A stretch of 64,000 nt of DNA from assembly GCF_012726205.1 (NCBI RefSeq), contig NZ_JAASAE010000001.1, forward strand, positions 310,001-374,000, in the 5' to 3' direction. A program made the position numbers and the translations under genes. Shown in pieces: positions 1-8,727 of the stretch. Each line of letters opens with the position of its first letter. The first letter of the stretch is position 1. The notes under the pieces are model-generated. The model worked only from the letters and a program-made list of their open reading frames with translations, did no database searches and was not told the origin of the DNA. This DNA is from Rhodococcus sp. HNM0569 (GTDB lineage: Bacteria; Actinomycetota; Actinomycetes; Mycobacteriales; Mycobacteriaceae).

Positions 1-1067
1 GGCATGTCGGTAGCGAAGAAGCCGGTCGCCGCGACGACGGTGTCGACGGTGTACCGGGCTCCACTCGCGGCCACGACGGCATCGCCGTCGATGCGGGCCA
101 GGGCGGACGGTTCGAACGTCACGTGCGGCTCGCCGAGCGCGGGATAGAAGTCGTCGCTCAGCAGGATCCTCTTGCATCCGATCTCGTAGGACGGCGTCAG
201 CAGACCCCGCAATCGCGCATCCGGAACCTGGCGCCGGAGATGTCCGAGGGCCTTCTCGCGGATCTGTTCGAGTTCGTCGCCCGGGCCGAGCCGCTCGCGC
301 ACGTTGACGTCGGCATCCGCGAACAAGTCGTCGCGCTCGGCGCGCGCCGTGCTCTCGTCGCGGCGCATACGCCGTTCTTCGTCGCTGTAGCGCCGGTTGC
401 CGCGCGGCACGATCCACGGCGGCGTGCGGGACAGCACGACGACCGAACGCGCCGAGCGCGCGAGCTGCGGCACGATCTGCACCGCCGACGCTCCCGTACC
501 CACGACCGCCACCGCCGCGCCCTCGATGGGCGCCGACGAATCCCACGCCGCGGAGTGGAACAACGAGCCGGGGAATTCGTCGACGCCGTCGACGTCCGGC
601 AGACGCGGTTCGGACAGCCTGCCCACCGCGGTGACGAGCACCCGCGCGAGCACGGTGCCTGTGGTGGTCGCCACCAGCCAGCGGCGTTGCTCGTCGTCGA
701 AGCGGGCCTCGACGACCTCGGTGTGCAGCCGGATGTGCGGGGCCAGCCCCTCGTCCCGCACCGTGTCACGCAGGTACCGCGCGATCTCGTGACCGTCGGC
801 GAACAACGAGGACCAGTCCCCCGGCGGCCGGAACGAGTACTCGTAGATGCGCGCAGGCACGTCGCACGCGACCCCCGGATACCGGTTGTCGCGCCACGTG
901 CCGCCGACGTCGGCTGCCCGTTCGAGCACGACGAAGGTGTCGCGACCACGGCGCGCGAGGCGCGTCGCCATCCCGATACCGGCCAGGCCCGCGCCGACGA
1001 TCGCCACGTCGACGACCTCGAGCCGAGTGTCCTCCGCGGCCCGGGTTGCAGTACGCGCGTCGTTCAC
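1..1067 (-). CDS. Flavin-containing Baeyer-Villiger-type monooxygenase, C-terminus cut by window edge
   Basis: This FAD/NAD(P)H-dependent monooxygenase is predicted to insert oxygen into a ketone or oxidise a heteroatom; the substrate is unknown. The protein begins VNDARTATRAAE and has an FAD-binding GAGLAG loop at residues 25-30. It carries the Baeyer-Villiger fingerprint FxGxxxHxxxWD as FPGSLFHSAAWD, then a second nucleotide-binding loop, VVGTGAS. The GTG start at 1067 overlaps the stop of the upstream CofH-like gene by four bases, so the two are probably translationally coupled. About 355 codons are present, out of the 480-550 usual for the family. The fingerprint favours a Baeyer-Villiger enzyme over a simple FMO, but substrate type cannot be read from the sequence. 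Confidence 0.85.
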   Translation of the reverse strand, partial: MNDARTATRAAEDTRLEVVDVAIVGAGLAGIGMATRLARRGRDTFVVLERAADVGGTWRDNRYPGVACDVPARIYEYSFRPPGDWSSLFADGHEIARYLRDTVRDEGLAPHIRLHTEVVEARFDDEQRRWLVATTTGTVLARVLVTAVGRLSEPRLPDVDGVDEFPGSLFHSAAWDSSAPIEGAAVAVVGTGASAVQIVPQLARSARSVVVLSRTPPWIVPRGNRRYSDEERRMRRDESTARAERDDLFADADVNVRERLGPGDELEQIREKALGHLRRQVPDARLRGLLTPSYEIGCKRILLSDDFYPALGEPHVTFEPSALARIDGDAVVAASGARYTVDTVVAATGFFATDM

Positions 1068-2164
1068 GCACCACTCCCCACGCCCGGGAGGTCTCCGTAC
1101 GAGGTGGTGCGCTGCCGAAACTCGCGGCCGAGGTCGTCGGCCAGGGCGCGGACGTCGTCGAGTGAGTACTGGCGCCCCGATTCGGCGCCCGCCTCCGGCT
1201 CGATGCGGCCGTCCATCAGCAGCCCCCCGAAGTCGTCCGCGCCGCCGCGCAGGATCGCGCGCACCGCCGCAGGGTCCAGCTTGGTCCACGCGACCTGCAC
1301 ATGGTCGATCGCGCCGCGGCACATCAACCGCGCCACTGCATGGATTGCGCGGCTCTCGCGCACGCTGGGTCCGGTGCCCGCGAGCGCGGCGCGATGAGGC
1401 GGCGCATTCTGCGCGACCATCGGCATCGGGATCAACTCGGTGAAACCGCCGGTGCTCGCCTGGATGTCGAGCAGACTCCGGATGTGCGCCACCTGGTGTT
1501 CGGCCGATTCGAGATGTCCGTACACGATCGTGGCCGTGGAGCGCAGACCGGCACGGTGGGCTGCGGTGATCACCTCGACCCAGTGTGCAGGCGCGAATCC
1601 GGTGGCGGTGCCGCCGAGCGCCGCCCGCACGTCGTCGTCGAGTACGAGTGCCGCGGTGCCCGGCATCGAGTCGAGCCCCGCCTCGACCACACGGCGCAGG
1701 AATGTGGGGACGTCGACGCCGAGACGGCGTGCGCCGTCGACCATTTCAGGGGCGCGGAAGGCATGCAGGTGCATGCCCGGCGCTGCAGCCTTGATCCGGC
1801 GGACGGCCTCGAGATACCCGTCGGCGATGCCGACGGGCGCCGGCCCCTGCATGCAGATCTCGGTGGCACCGAGCTGCCAGGCCTCGTGCACGAGTGTCTC
1901 GAGCAGATCGTCCGTGCGATCCAACACGAAGCCCGTGTCGAGGTTGCGGTTCGCGACGACGGTGAGGACGTCGCCCACCGCGTCGCGCCGGGCCTCGTCG
2001 GCGAGCCCGCACAACGCGTCGAGGTGCGCACCGCGCGCACACACGAGCGTCGCCCATTCGTTGTCGTCGAGCGAGGCCGCATCGACCCCTGCCTTGCGCA
2101 GCGCCGCAGCCACGGCGCCGTCGGGTGCCTCGAGCTCTCCTGCCCACCGCGACCGCACAGTCAT
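1064..2164 (-). CDS. CofH/FbiC-like protein lacking the radical-SAM cysteine motif
   Basis: The 366-residue product aligns by eye with the C-terminal (CofH) half of FO synthase, which builds the deazaflavin of coenzyme F420. Family landmarks present are NRN, GATEICMQG, HLHAF, GLDSMPGTAA, TIVYGH and GGFTELIPMP. In genuine CofH the NRN is followed by a loop holding CxxxCxxC, which ligates the 4Fe-4S cluster. Here NRNL runs directly into DTGFVLDRTDDL and the loop is missing, so canonical radical chemistry looks impossible. Start ATG 2164. The gene overlaps the downstream monooxygenase by four bases, so the pair is probably one operon. I do not know a characterised function for such a protein; a binding or scaffold role on the old barrel is inference. 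Confidence 0.7.
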   Translation of the reverse strand: MTVRSRWAGELEAPDGAVAAALRKAGVDAASLDDNEWATLVCARGAHLDALCGLADEARRDAVGDVLTVVANRNLDTGFVLDRTDDLLETLVHEAWQLGATEICMQGPAPVGIADGYLEAVRRIKAAAPGMHLHAFRAPEMVDGARRLGVDVPTFLRRVVEAGLDSMPGTAALVLDDDVRAALGGTATGFAPAHWVEVITAAHRAGLRSTATIVYGHLESAEHQVAHIRSLLDIQASTGGFTELIPMPMVAQNAPPHRAALAGTGPSVRESRAIHAVARLMCRGAIDHVQVAWTKLDPAAVRAILRGGADDFGGLLMDGRIEPEAGAESGRQYSLDDVRALADDLGREFRQRTTSYGDLPGVGSGA

Positions 2165-2213
2165 GGCCCGATGGTATGCCCGACGGCTGTGACGACTACC
2201 GCGCGGTGACCGG

Positions 2214-2804
2214 TCATTCGTCGACCGCGACGTCGAGCCCGTCGCTCGGCTCGTCGCCACCGATCCCCGGCCCCGACTCACTCTGCTCCTCGATCTGCGA
2301 CTTCGCGGCGATCTGGGACTTCACGATCTCGAATGCCATCGATGCGGCGAAACCTCGCCGCGCGAGCATGCCGACGAGACGTCGGGTGGCCTTGTCGGTG
2401 TCGGTGACCGACATCGTGCGGAGCTTGCGAGCGACGAGCTCGGTGGCGCGCGCCCGCTCGTCGTCCGCGTCGATGAGATCGAGGGCGCGTGCCGCGTCCT
2501 CGGGCCCCACTCCTTTGCGACGCAACTCGACCGCGAGTGCACGTTTGCCGCGCCCCGAGTACGTGTGCCGTGAACGCACCCACTGCTCGGCGAAGTCGGC
2601 GTCGTCGATCAGACGAACCTCGGCGAGTCGATCGAGGACGCGCTCGGCCACCTCGGGATCGAACCCCTTCGCGGCAAGCTTGTCGGCGAGCTCGGCGCGG
2701 CTGCGGGCACGATCGGCGAGCAGGCGCAGGCAGACGTCCTTCGCCTGCGCCTCCGTCCCACGGAACGATGCGCCGGAACCGCCGGTCGGCCGGTCGGACC
2801 GCAC
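2214..2804 (-). CDS. recX: Regulatory protein RecX
   Basis: RecX binds RecA filaments and modulates recombinase activity. The 196-residue product has the helical repeats of the family: an N-terminal CLRLLADRARSRAEL segment, a middle LIDDADFAEQWVRSR segment, then GRGKRALAVELRRKGV. The C-terminal tail, about 25 residues and acidic, is unlike the core. The GTG start at 2804 lies two bases after the recA stop, so the two genes are cotranscribed and probably coupled. SOS control therefore reaches recX through the recA promoter. Function is assigned from family similarity and from position; the pairing with recA is near-universal in this order. Confidence 0.93.
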   Translation of the reverse strand: MRSDRPTGGSGASFRGTEAQAKDVCLRLLADRARSRAELADKLAAKGFDPEVAERVLDRLAEVRLIDDADFAEQWVRSRHTYSGRGKRALAVELRRKGVGPEDAARALDLIDADDERARATELVARKLRTMSVTDTDKATRRLVGMLARRGFAASMAFEIVKSQIAAKSQIEEQSESGPGIGGDEPSDGLDVAVDE

Positions 2805-2806
2805 GA

Positions 2807-3850
<1,044 letters not shown>

Positions 3851-4003
3851 GGTCGTCCCCATTCTCGAAGTCTGTACGCGATCCGTGCCTCGAAGGCCTG
3901 TCGTTGCGGTCGCGGGCCGGTGGTTGCGGTCGTGCGAACCGATCTGCCGCGAGCCTAGAGACACCCACCGACATGTTCACGGTGCCGTGCACACACAGCG
4001 TAA

Positions 4004-4019
4004 ACGAACGTGTGTTCGA
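4004..4019 (-). promoter_or_regulatory. LexA (SOS) box upstream of recA
   Basis: The site is CGAAC-GTGT-GTTCG flanked by A on each side, a perfect inverted repeat of five bases around a four-base spacer. It matches the mycobacterial and Bacillus LexA consensus CGAAC-N4-GTTCG. It lies between recA and the DUF3046 gene, where recA promoters carry it in relatives. Confidence 0.85.
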
Positions 4020-4073
4020 GATCGAACACCGGACGCGCGACACGCGGGCACGAGTGTTGCCGTGGGAGGGGGC

Positions 4074-4268
4074 TCAGCGCCTGCTGGGCGGCACGTCGAA
4101 CTCGACACACAGTGCGCGCCACACGTCGCGCGGGTCGTGCCCGGCCTCGATCGCCTGAGCGGCCGTGAGTCCCCCGAGACCCGCCAGCACGTGGTCCGCC
4201 AGCAGGGCCTCACCGCGGAGAGTGCCGAACTCGTGGCGGACCATTTCGTGGAATTCGGTCAGTCGCAC
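4074..4268 (-). CDS. DUF3046 family protein
   Basis: A 64-residue protein beginning VRLTEFHEMV and containing the family segment GHDPRDVWRALC. Members sit immediately upstream of recA throughout Actinobacteria (I recall Rv2738c in M. tuberculosis), but the function is unknown. The sequence is mostly helical, without membrane segments or metal-binding motifs. GTG 4268 was chosen because similarity to the family starts there. It is separated from recA by the SOS-regulated promoter and follows the glycosyltransferase gene in the same direction. Confidence 0.85.
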   Translation of the reverse strand: MRLTEFHEMVRHEFGTLRGEALLADHVLAGLGGLTAAQAIEAGHDPRDVWRALCVEFDVPPSRR

Positions 4269-4334
4269 TCCCCCACCGTAGCCGCCGGCCGGACACGCCA
4301 CGACACGGTGAACATCGGGCTCACGAGAACGGGA

Positions 4335-5516
4335 TCACCGCGCGCGAGCGACGACCGTGCGGCACACCGCGACCGGATCGTGGACGCTCGCGGCGCTCGC
4401 CGCCGCGCGCTGCGCCGCGTCACGGAAACGCGGATCACCCAGCACGGTCTCGACCGCGTCACGTAACGCGTCCGGCGTCGCGGGCCGTACGACGACTGCG
4501 CTGCCCTGCCGCGCCGCACGGTTCGCGAGCTCCCACTGGTCGCCGCCCCCGGGGACCGCCACGACCGGAACCCCGTGCAACAGCGCCTTGGCGAGCATGC
4601 CGTGCCCCGCGCCGCACACCACGACGTCCGCGTCCGCGAGCATCGCGTCCTGCCGTCCGAGGCCCGCGCTGACCCACGAAGCTTCCCCCGCCGATCCGGC
4701 CGACCCGTCCAGGACCGACACGATCACCCGCACCCCCGTGCCCTCGAGCCCCGTGAGTGCCGCGTCGACCATGCCCTCGGCACCGGTGAACGCCGTCGAC
4801 GGCGCGACCATGACGAGCGGACCATCCCCGGGCGCCGGCGCGAGCACGACCTCCGTCGGCTCCCACAGCAACGGGCCCACGAGGGAGGTGGCCTCGGGCC
4901 AGTCGGGGCGCGGCACCTCGAGTGCCGGGAGGGTCGCGATCATCCGCGCGGTGGGCCCGGGATCGCGTGCCGGGAGCCCGATTCCCGTGCGGGCGCGGGC
5001 CCGCTGCTTCAGGCCCTGGGCGATCGACCGCGCGGTCGCCGCCCGCATCACGGCGTCACGTAACCGCCCGCGCAGACCTTCGCCGCGCGCGAGGCCGCTC
5101 CCGATCGGCGGAAGCCCCCGCGACGGCGCATACAAGGGATGGGGGGACAGTTCGATCCAGGCAATCCCGAGCATCTCGGCCGCGAGACCACCGCCCGCGG
5201 TGAGAATGTCGGACACGATCAGGTCGGGCCCGAGGTCACGAAGCAACGGCATCAACTCGGTCGCGATGTATGCCGCGCGCGCGTGGATGCGCGCGCCCGC
5301 GTCGAGGTCGTCGTCCTCGGGTCGCGGTGCAAGACCCGGCAGGAGCCGCACGTCGACGCCCGCGGCGCCGGCCTGCGCGCGCCACCGCTCGCCGGTGTAG
5401 AGGACGACCTCGTCACCTGCATCGCGCAAGAGCAGCGACAGAGCGACGGCAGGAACGGCGTGACCCGCATCGGGGCCCGCGACGACGGCGACTCGCACGC
5501 GCACACTGTGACACAC
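4335..5516 (-). CDS. UDP-glycosyltransferase-like protein (GT-B fold)
   Basis: The 393-residue product resembles the erythromycin/antibiotic-type glycosyltransferases that move sugar from an NDP-sugar to a hydrophobic acceptor. The N-terminus VRVAVVAGPDAGHAVPAVAL is the usual first Rossmann strand with its glycine loop. The C-terminal half carries the donor-site region VVCGAGHGMLAKALLHGVPVVAVPGGGDQW, here interrupted for length, in which G-H-G and the GGGDQ box are diagnostic. Position next to DUF3046-recA matches what I recall as Rv2739c. GTG 5516 is the longest start; GTG 5504 (VRVRVAVV) is equally possible. Acceptor and sugar cannot be inferred. Confidence 0.82.
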   Translation of the reverse strand: MCHSVRVRVAVVAGPDAGHAVPAVALSLLLRDAGDEVVLYTGERWRAQAGAAGVDVRLLPGLAPRPEDDDLDAGARIHARAAYIATELMPLLRDLGPDLIVSDILTAGGGLAAEMLGIAWIELSPHPLYAPSRGLPPIGSGLARGEGLRGRLRDAVMRAATARSIAQGLKQRARARTGIGLPARDPGPTARMIATLPALEVPRPDWPEATSLVGPLLWEPTEVVLAPAPGDGPLVMVAPSTAFTGAEGMVDAALTGLEGTGVRVIVSVLDGSAGSAGEASWVSAGLGRQDAMLADADVVVCGAGHGMLAKALLHGVPVVAVPGGGDQWELANRAARQGSAVVVRPATPDALRDAVETVLGDPRFRDAAQRAAASAASVHDPVAVCRTVVARAR

Positions 5517-5557
5517 CGCACGACCGTGACTCGCAGCGCAGTGCTACTTGACGTCCT

Positions 5558-5577
5558 CCCGGCCGTGAACGACCAGG
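5558..5577 (-). repeat. Right-end hairpin of the TnpB element
   Basis: On the minus strand CCTGGTC pairs with GGCCGGG around a six-base loop, all seven pairs being Watson-Crick or G-U. It lies about 65 bases past the tnpB stop, where the guide RNA (omega RNA) of such elements ends. It is a direct repeat of 6833-6852. Confidence 0.65.
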
Positions 5578-5640
5578 ATTCCTACAGCGGCACGTCGTGC
5601 CGCTTCGGTGGGTTCCTGTTTCACCGGGACCTGCCTCCCG

Positions 5641-6795
5641 CTACGCGGCAGGACTTACGGTCCCTCCACAGGCGTTTCGTCTCTCCGCCCGTCCAGCGGC
5701 GAGAATGTTCTTCGCAGCGTTCAGGTCGCGGTCGGGGACCGCACCACACGCTGCACACGTCCACTCTCGAATCGAGAGCGGCTTCGGCCCGTCGACCACT
5801 CGACACGCCGAGCACGTCTGGGACGACGGGAACCAGCGGTCGATCTTCACGAACGTCCGCCCATATCGTGCGGCTTTCTCCTCGAGCATGCGAGTGAACA
5901 TGCTCCATCCGGCGTCGTGTACCGACTTCGCCAACCGAGTGCGCGCCAACCCCGACACCGCCAGGTCCTCGACGAACACCGCTTGGCTGTCGCGGATGAT
6001 CGCCGTGGACTGCTGGTGCGCGAAGTTGCGACGCGAATCGGCCACCCGGGCGTGTGCCTTGGCGACACGCAGGCGCGCCTTGGCCCGATTCCTGCTGCCC
6101 TTCTCCTTGCGGGAAAGGGTCTGCTGAGCCTTGCGGAGCGTGCGCTCCGCACGCCGCAGAAACCTCGGCGACTCGACGACCTTCCCGTCCGAGAGCACCG
6201 CAAACGTGGTCAGACCCAAGTCGATACCCACCTCGGCATCGACTTCGGGCAGCGGTTGCTGCTCGACCTCGACGACGAACGAGGCGAACTACCGGCCCGC
6301 CGAATCCTTGATGATCGTCACCGACGACGGTACCGACGGCAGATCCCTCGTCCACTCCACCTTCAGCTCGCCGACCTTCGCGACATACACTTTCCGGTTC
6401 GGGCGGAGCGTGAAGCCGTTGCGAGTGAGCCGGATCGCCTGCCGGTTGTCCTTGCGGGACCGGAACCGCGGCGCACCGACCTTGCGGCCCCTGCGTTTGC
6501 CGGACATCGAGTCGAACCAGTTCCGATAGGCGCGCCGCGCATCTTGGCAGGCCTGCACCAGCACTACCGACGCCACCTCGGCCAGCCACGCCCGCTGTGG
6601 AGTCTTCTTCGCTGCGGTGACTACCTGTTTCTGTACGTCGGTGTCCGAGAGCGTCACCCCGGCCTCGTATGCGTCCTGCCGGGCGCGCAGTGCATCGTTG
6701 AATACCACCCGCGCACACCCGAACGACCGGGCCAGCATGTTCTGCTGGCCCGGCGTCGGGTAGACGCGGAACTGGTATCGCAACTGCACAGGCAA
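5641..6795 (-). pseudogene. tnpB: TnpB-like RNA-guided nuclease with one in-frame amber codon
   Basis: TnpB proteins are guide-RNA-directed DNA nucleases that help IS200/IS605 elements persist, and are ancestors of Cas12. Read through, the frame codes for 384 positions. It starts MPVQLRYQFRVYPTPGQQ, an N-terminal family hallmark. A TAG at 6291-6289 (position 169) stands where homologues have tyrosine (AGR-Y-FASFVVEV), so one base change would restore it. The RuvC residues all lie downstream: Asp in GIDLG (192), Glu in VFVEDL (276) and the DRDLNAAKN motif near 355. A zinc ribbon, CSAC...CAAC, follows the Glu. A GTG at 6231 could start a C-terminal fragment with all catalytic residues. Most likely a recent nonsense pseudogene. 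Confidence 0.85.
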
Positions 6796-6832
6796 ACCCT
6801 ATTCCTGACCACCGACACACTTGATGCGCTAA

Positions 6833-6852
6833 CCCGGCCCTGAAGGACCGGG
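6833..6852 (-). repeat. Left-end hairpin of the TnpB element
   Basis: On the minus strand this reads CCCGGTCCTTCAGGGCCGGG, a stem of CCCGG against CCGGG with inner CC/GG pairs. It lies 38 bases upstream of the tnpB start. It matches 5558-5577 in 17 of 20 positions in the same orientation, fitting paired subterminal hairpins of IS200/IS605 elements. Confidence 0.6.
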
Positions 6853-6871
6853 CTTGCGCGCTACGTTCTCC

Positions 6872-6925
6872 GGTCACGCGCGGTACAGCGGTCACGCGCG
6901 GTACAGCGGTCACGCGCGGTAGAGC
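6872..6925. repeat. 18-bp tandem repeat, three copies, over a stop codon
   Basis: The unit GGTCACGCGCGGTACAGC occurs at 6872 and 6890 exactly and at 6908 with one C-to-G change. The third copy codes for the last residues (LYRA) and stop of the PIG-L gene; the other two are downstream duplicates that repeat the stop. It lies between that gene and the left end of the TnpB element. Confidence 0.9.
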
Positions 6926-7701
6926 GCGAAGGTGACGGCGTGCTCGGCATCGAACCCCCTCCGGCGACGGGTGACGGCCTCCACCTGATCGCGTGCCCGC
7001 ACCGCGACCGGCTCGGGCCCGAGCGCCTCGAGATACCGCGCGTGCTGTTCGAGCGACGCGACGCCCGCTTCGACGTAGTCGGACACGTCGACGGCATAGC
7101 GTCCCGGCCCGCTCACCGCGATCCAATGCACCCCCGGCCAGGGTGCGAGCCCCTGCTCGGCGAGTTCGGGGAATATCCACTCGTTCGCGGCATCGGCCAC
7201 GGCATCGAGCACCGTGACGCCCAGCGCGCGGTGGTCGGCACTGTTGACGAAGCCTCCGTCCGGCAGAGCCTGCCGACTCACACCGCCGTCGGGCGGGGCG
7301 TCGGCCGCGTCGTCGTCGGGGCGCCACGCGTGCCCGAAGAACATCGTCACCACGACATCGGGCCGGTGACGACGGATCGCCGCGGCGAGGTCGCGGCGCA
7401 GCGCCAGGCCCGCCTCGAGCTGCCCGTCGCGGTGCCCGAGGAACTCGACGTGCGTGACGCCCACGACGGCCGCGGATCTGCGCTCTTCGTCCTCACGGAG
7501 CGGCCCGCACTGCGCGGGCGGCAGGCCCGCGATGCCTGCCTCACCGCTCGTCGCCAGGACGTAGCGCACGTCCTTGCCCTGATCCGTCCATCGCGCGACC
7601 GCACTCGCGCAGCCGTACTCGATGTCGTCGGGATGCGCGACCACGACGATCGCGCGCGTCCAGTCCTCGGGCAGCGACCGCACCACCTCGAACTCGCTCA
7701 T
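6910..7701 (-). CDS. PIG-L/LmbE family deacetylase
   Basis: A 263-residue zinc-dependent N-deacetylase of the family that includes MshB, Mca and GlcNAc-PI deacetylases. The zinc and catalytic motif AHPDDIEYG begins at about residue 22. The later NSADHRALG supplies the third metal-binding His. Between them lies a loop rich in Asp and Pro (WRPDDDAADAPPDGG) that may cap the active site. ATG 7701 is the start. Mycothiol enzymes MshB and Mca are longer and have different flanks, so this is a paralogue whose amide substrate is unknown. The final codons were tandemly duplicated (6872-6925). Confidence 0.85.
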   Translation of the reverse strand: MSEFEVVRSLPEDWTRAIVVVAHPDDIEYGCASAVARWTDQGKDVRYVLATSGEAGIAGLPPAQCGPLREDEERRSAAVVGVTHVEFLGHRDGQLEAGLALRRDLAAAIRRHRPDVVVTMFFGHAWRPDDDAADAPPDGGVSRQALPDGGFVNSADHRALGVTVLDAVADAANEWIFPELAEQGLAPWPGVHWIAVSGPGRYAVDVSDYVEAGVASLEQHARYLEALGPEPVAVRARDQVEAVTRRRRGFDAEHAVTFALYRA

Positions 7702-7729
7702 GGCTCCAGCATGGCAGGGCCGATGCGCG

Positions 7730-7891
7730 TCAACTACGCGTTTTGGTATCGGACATCGCCTTGACCAACAGGTAGATACCCGCGACGATCGCCCCGAGCA
7801 CCACGAGCCAGAACAGGCCCTTGATCACGGCACCGACGAGCGCCAGCGCGATCCACACGACGAGCAGCGCGCCGAGAATCTTCCAGAACAT
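7730..7891 (-). CDS. Small two-helix membrane protein
   Basis: A 53-residue protein starting MFWKILGALLVVW. Two hydrophobic stretches (about 3-21 and 25-43) would cross the membrane as a hairpin, leaving a short basic tail. The Shine-Dalgarno GGGAGGA lies just ahead of ATG 7891, which supports it as a real gene. I do not recognise a family function; similar short proteins are common and uncharacterised in Rhodococcus relatives. It lies upstream of the PIG-L gene in the same direction, 28 bases apart. Confidence 0.65.
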   Translation of the reverse strand: MFWKILGALLVVWIALALVGAVIKGLFWLVVLGAIVAGIYLLVKAMSDTKTRS

Positions 7892-8068
7892 CGTGTCCTC
7901 CCGGAGGCCTGTACAGGATGCGCCGCCGGGTCCAGGCCTCACGAATCACATCTCCCGGTACGCGCCCTCCAGCCTGGCACGTGCCACACGGGCCGTCACC
8001 GCCCGCAACCGGTAATGGGGGAAAGATCAGGGACTCCCCTGAGTGGGCCTCCTCACGCGGCCCCGGCG

Positions 8069-8074
8069 TAGACT
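8069..8074 (+). promoter_or_regulatory. Putative -10 box of bioY
   Basis: TAGACT fits the actinobacterial -10 pattern TANNNT and would start a leader of about 30 bases that carries AGGAG before the bioY GTG. No convincing -35 and no BioQ-type operator are visible in 7892-8113, which otherwise holds nothing recognisable. Confidence 0.35.
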
Positions 8075-8113
8075 CGCCGAGTTCACGCCCGCATCGACAG
8101 GAGCATCGACACC

Positions 8114-8713
8114 GTGTCGTCCACACGCCTCACCGCTCGCGATCTCGCTCAGGTCGCCGTGTTCGCGGCCCTCGTCATCGCGCTCGGACTGCCCGGCACC
8201 ATCACGGTCGGGTCGTCGGGTGTGCCGATCACGCTGCAATCGCTCGGCGTGATGCTCGCGGGCGCACTGCTCGGGGCACGCAAGGGCACGCTGTCGATCC
8301 TCACCGTCATCGCGGTCGGACTGGCGCTGCCCGTTCTCGCGGGCGGGCGCACGACGTTCACGTCGCTCGCGAGCCCCACGATGGGCTTCCTGATCGGCTG
8401 GATTCCCGCCGTCGCCGTCGTCGGCTGGCTCACCACTCGCCTCGCACCACGACATCGCACCCTCTCCGCCGTCGCGGCCGCATTCCTCGGCGGCGTCGTG
8501 GTGCTCTACGCGTTCGGCCTCGCGGGCATGATGATCCGCACCGATCTCACGTTCTGGCAGGCACTCACCGCCAACGCGACCTTCCTGCCGGGCGACGCGG
8601 TCAAGGCCGTCGTCACCGGCGTCGTCGCCGCCCAGGTGCATCGCGCGTACCCGTCACTCGCGCGGGGCACGGCACGGGTGTCGCGCGCCCCGCGCCCCTC
8701 CGAAGCCAACTGA
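8114..8713 (+). CDS. bioY: Biotin transporter substrate-binding component BioY
   Basis: BioY is the S component of an ECF transporter that binds biotin in the membrane. The 199-residue protein has about six hydrophobic segments and the family segments VPITLQSLGVMLAGALLGARKG and FLPGDAVKAVV. The GTG start at 8114 follows AGGAG by ten bases. The ATPase and T component follow immediately (15 bases, then a four-base overlap), giving the complete bioY-bioM-bioN set. Substrate specificity rests on BioY family membership. Confidence 0.93.
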   Translation: MSSTRLTARDLAQVAVFAALVIALGLPGTITVGSSGVPITLQSLGVMLAGALLGARKGTLSILTVIAVGLALPVLAGGRTTFTSLASPTMGFLIGWIPAVAVVGWLTTRLAPRHRTLSAVAAAFLGGVVVLYAFGLAGMMIRTDLTFWQALTANATFLPGDAVKAVVTGVVAAQVHRAYPSLARGTARVSRAPRPSEAN

Positions 8714-8727
8714 CCGCTCGGCCCCGC

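Larger units (their letters stand above)
5550..6857 (-). mobile_element. IS200/IS605-type element carrying only tnpB (boundaries approximate)
   Basis: A single tnpB-type gene is bracketed by two near-identical 20-base sequences that each form a hairpin: 5558-5577 and 6833-6852, 17 of 20 bases identical. On the minus strand the right end reads GAATCCTGGTCG...GACGTCAAG, closely resembling right ends of actinobacterial OrfB elements that I recall. No Y1 transposase (tnpA) is present, so this is a tnpB-only element dependent on TnpA in trans. Exact cleavage sites cannot be fixed from one copy. It sits between the glycosyltransferase and PIG-L genes without breaking either. Confidence 0.75.
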
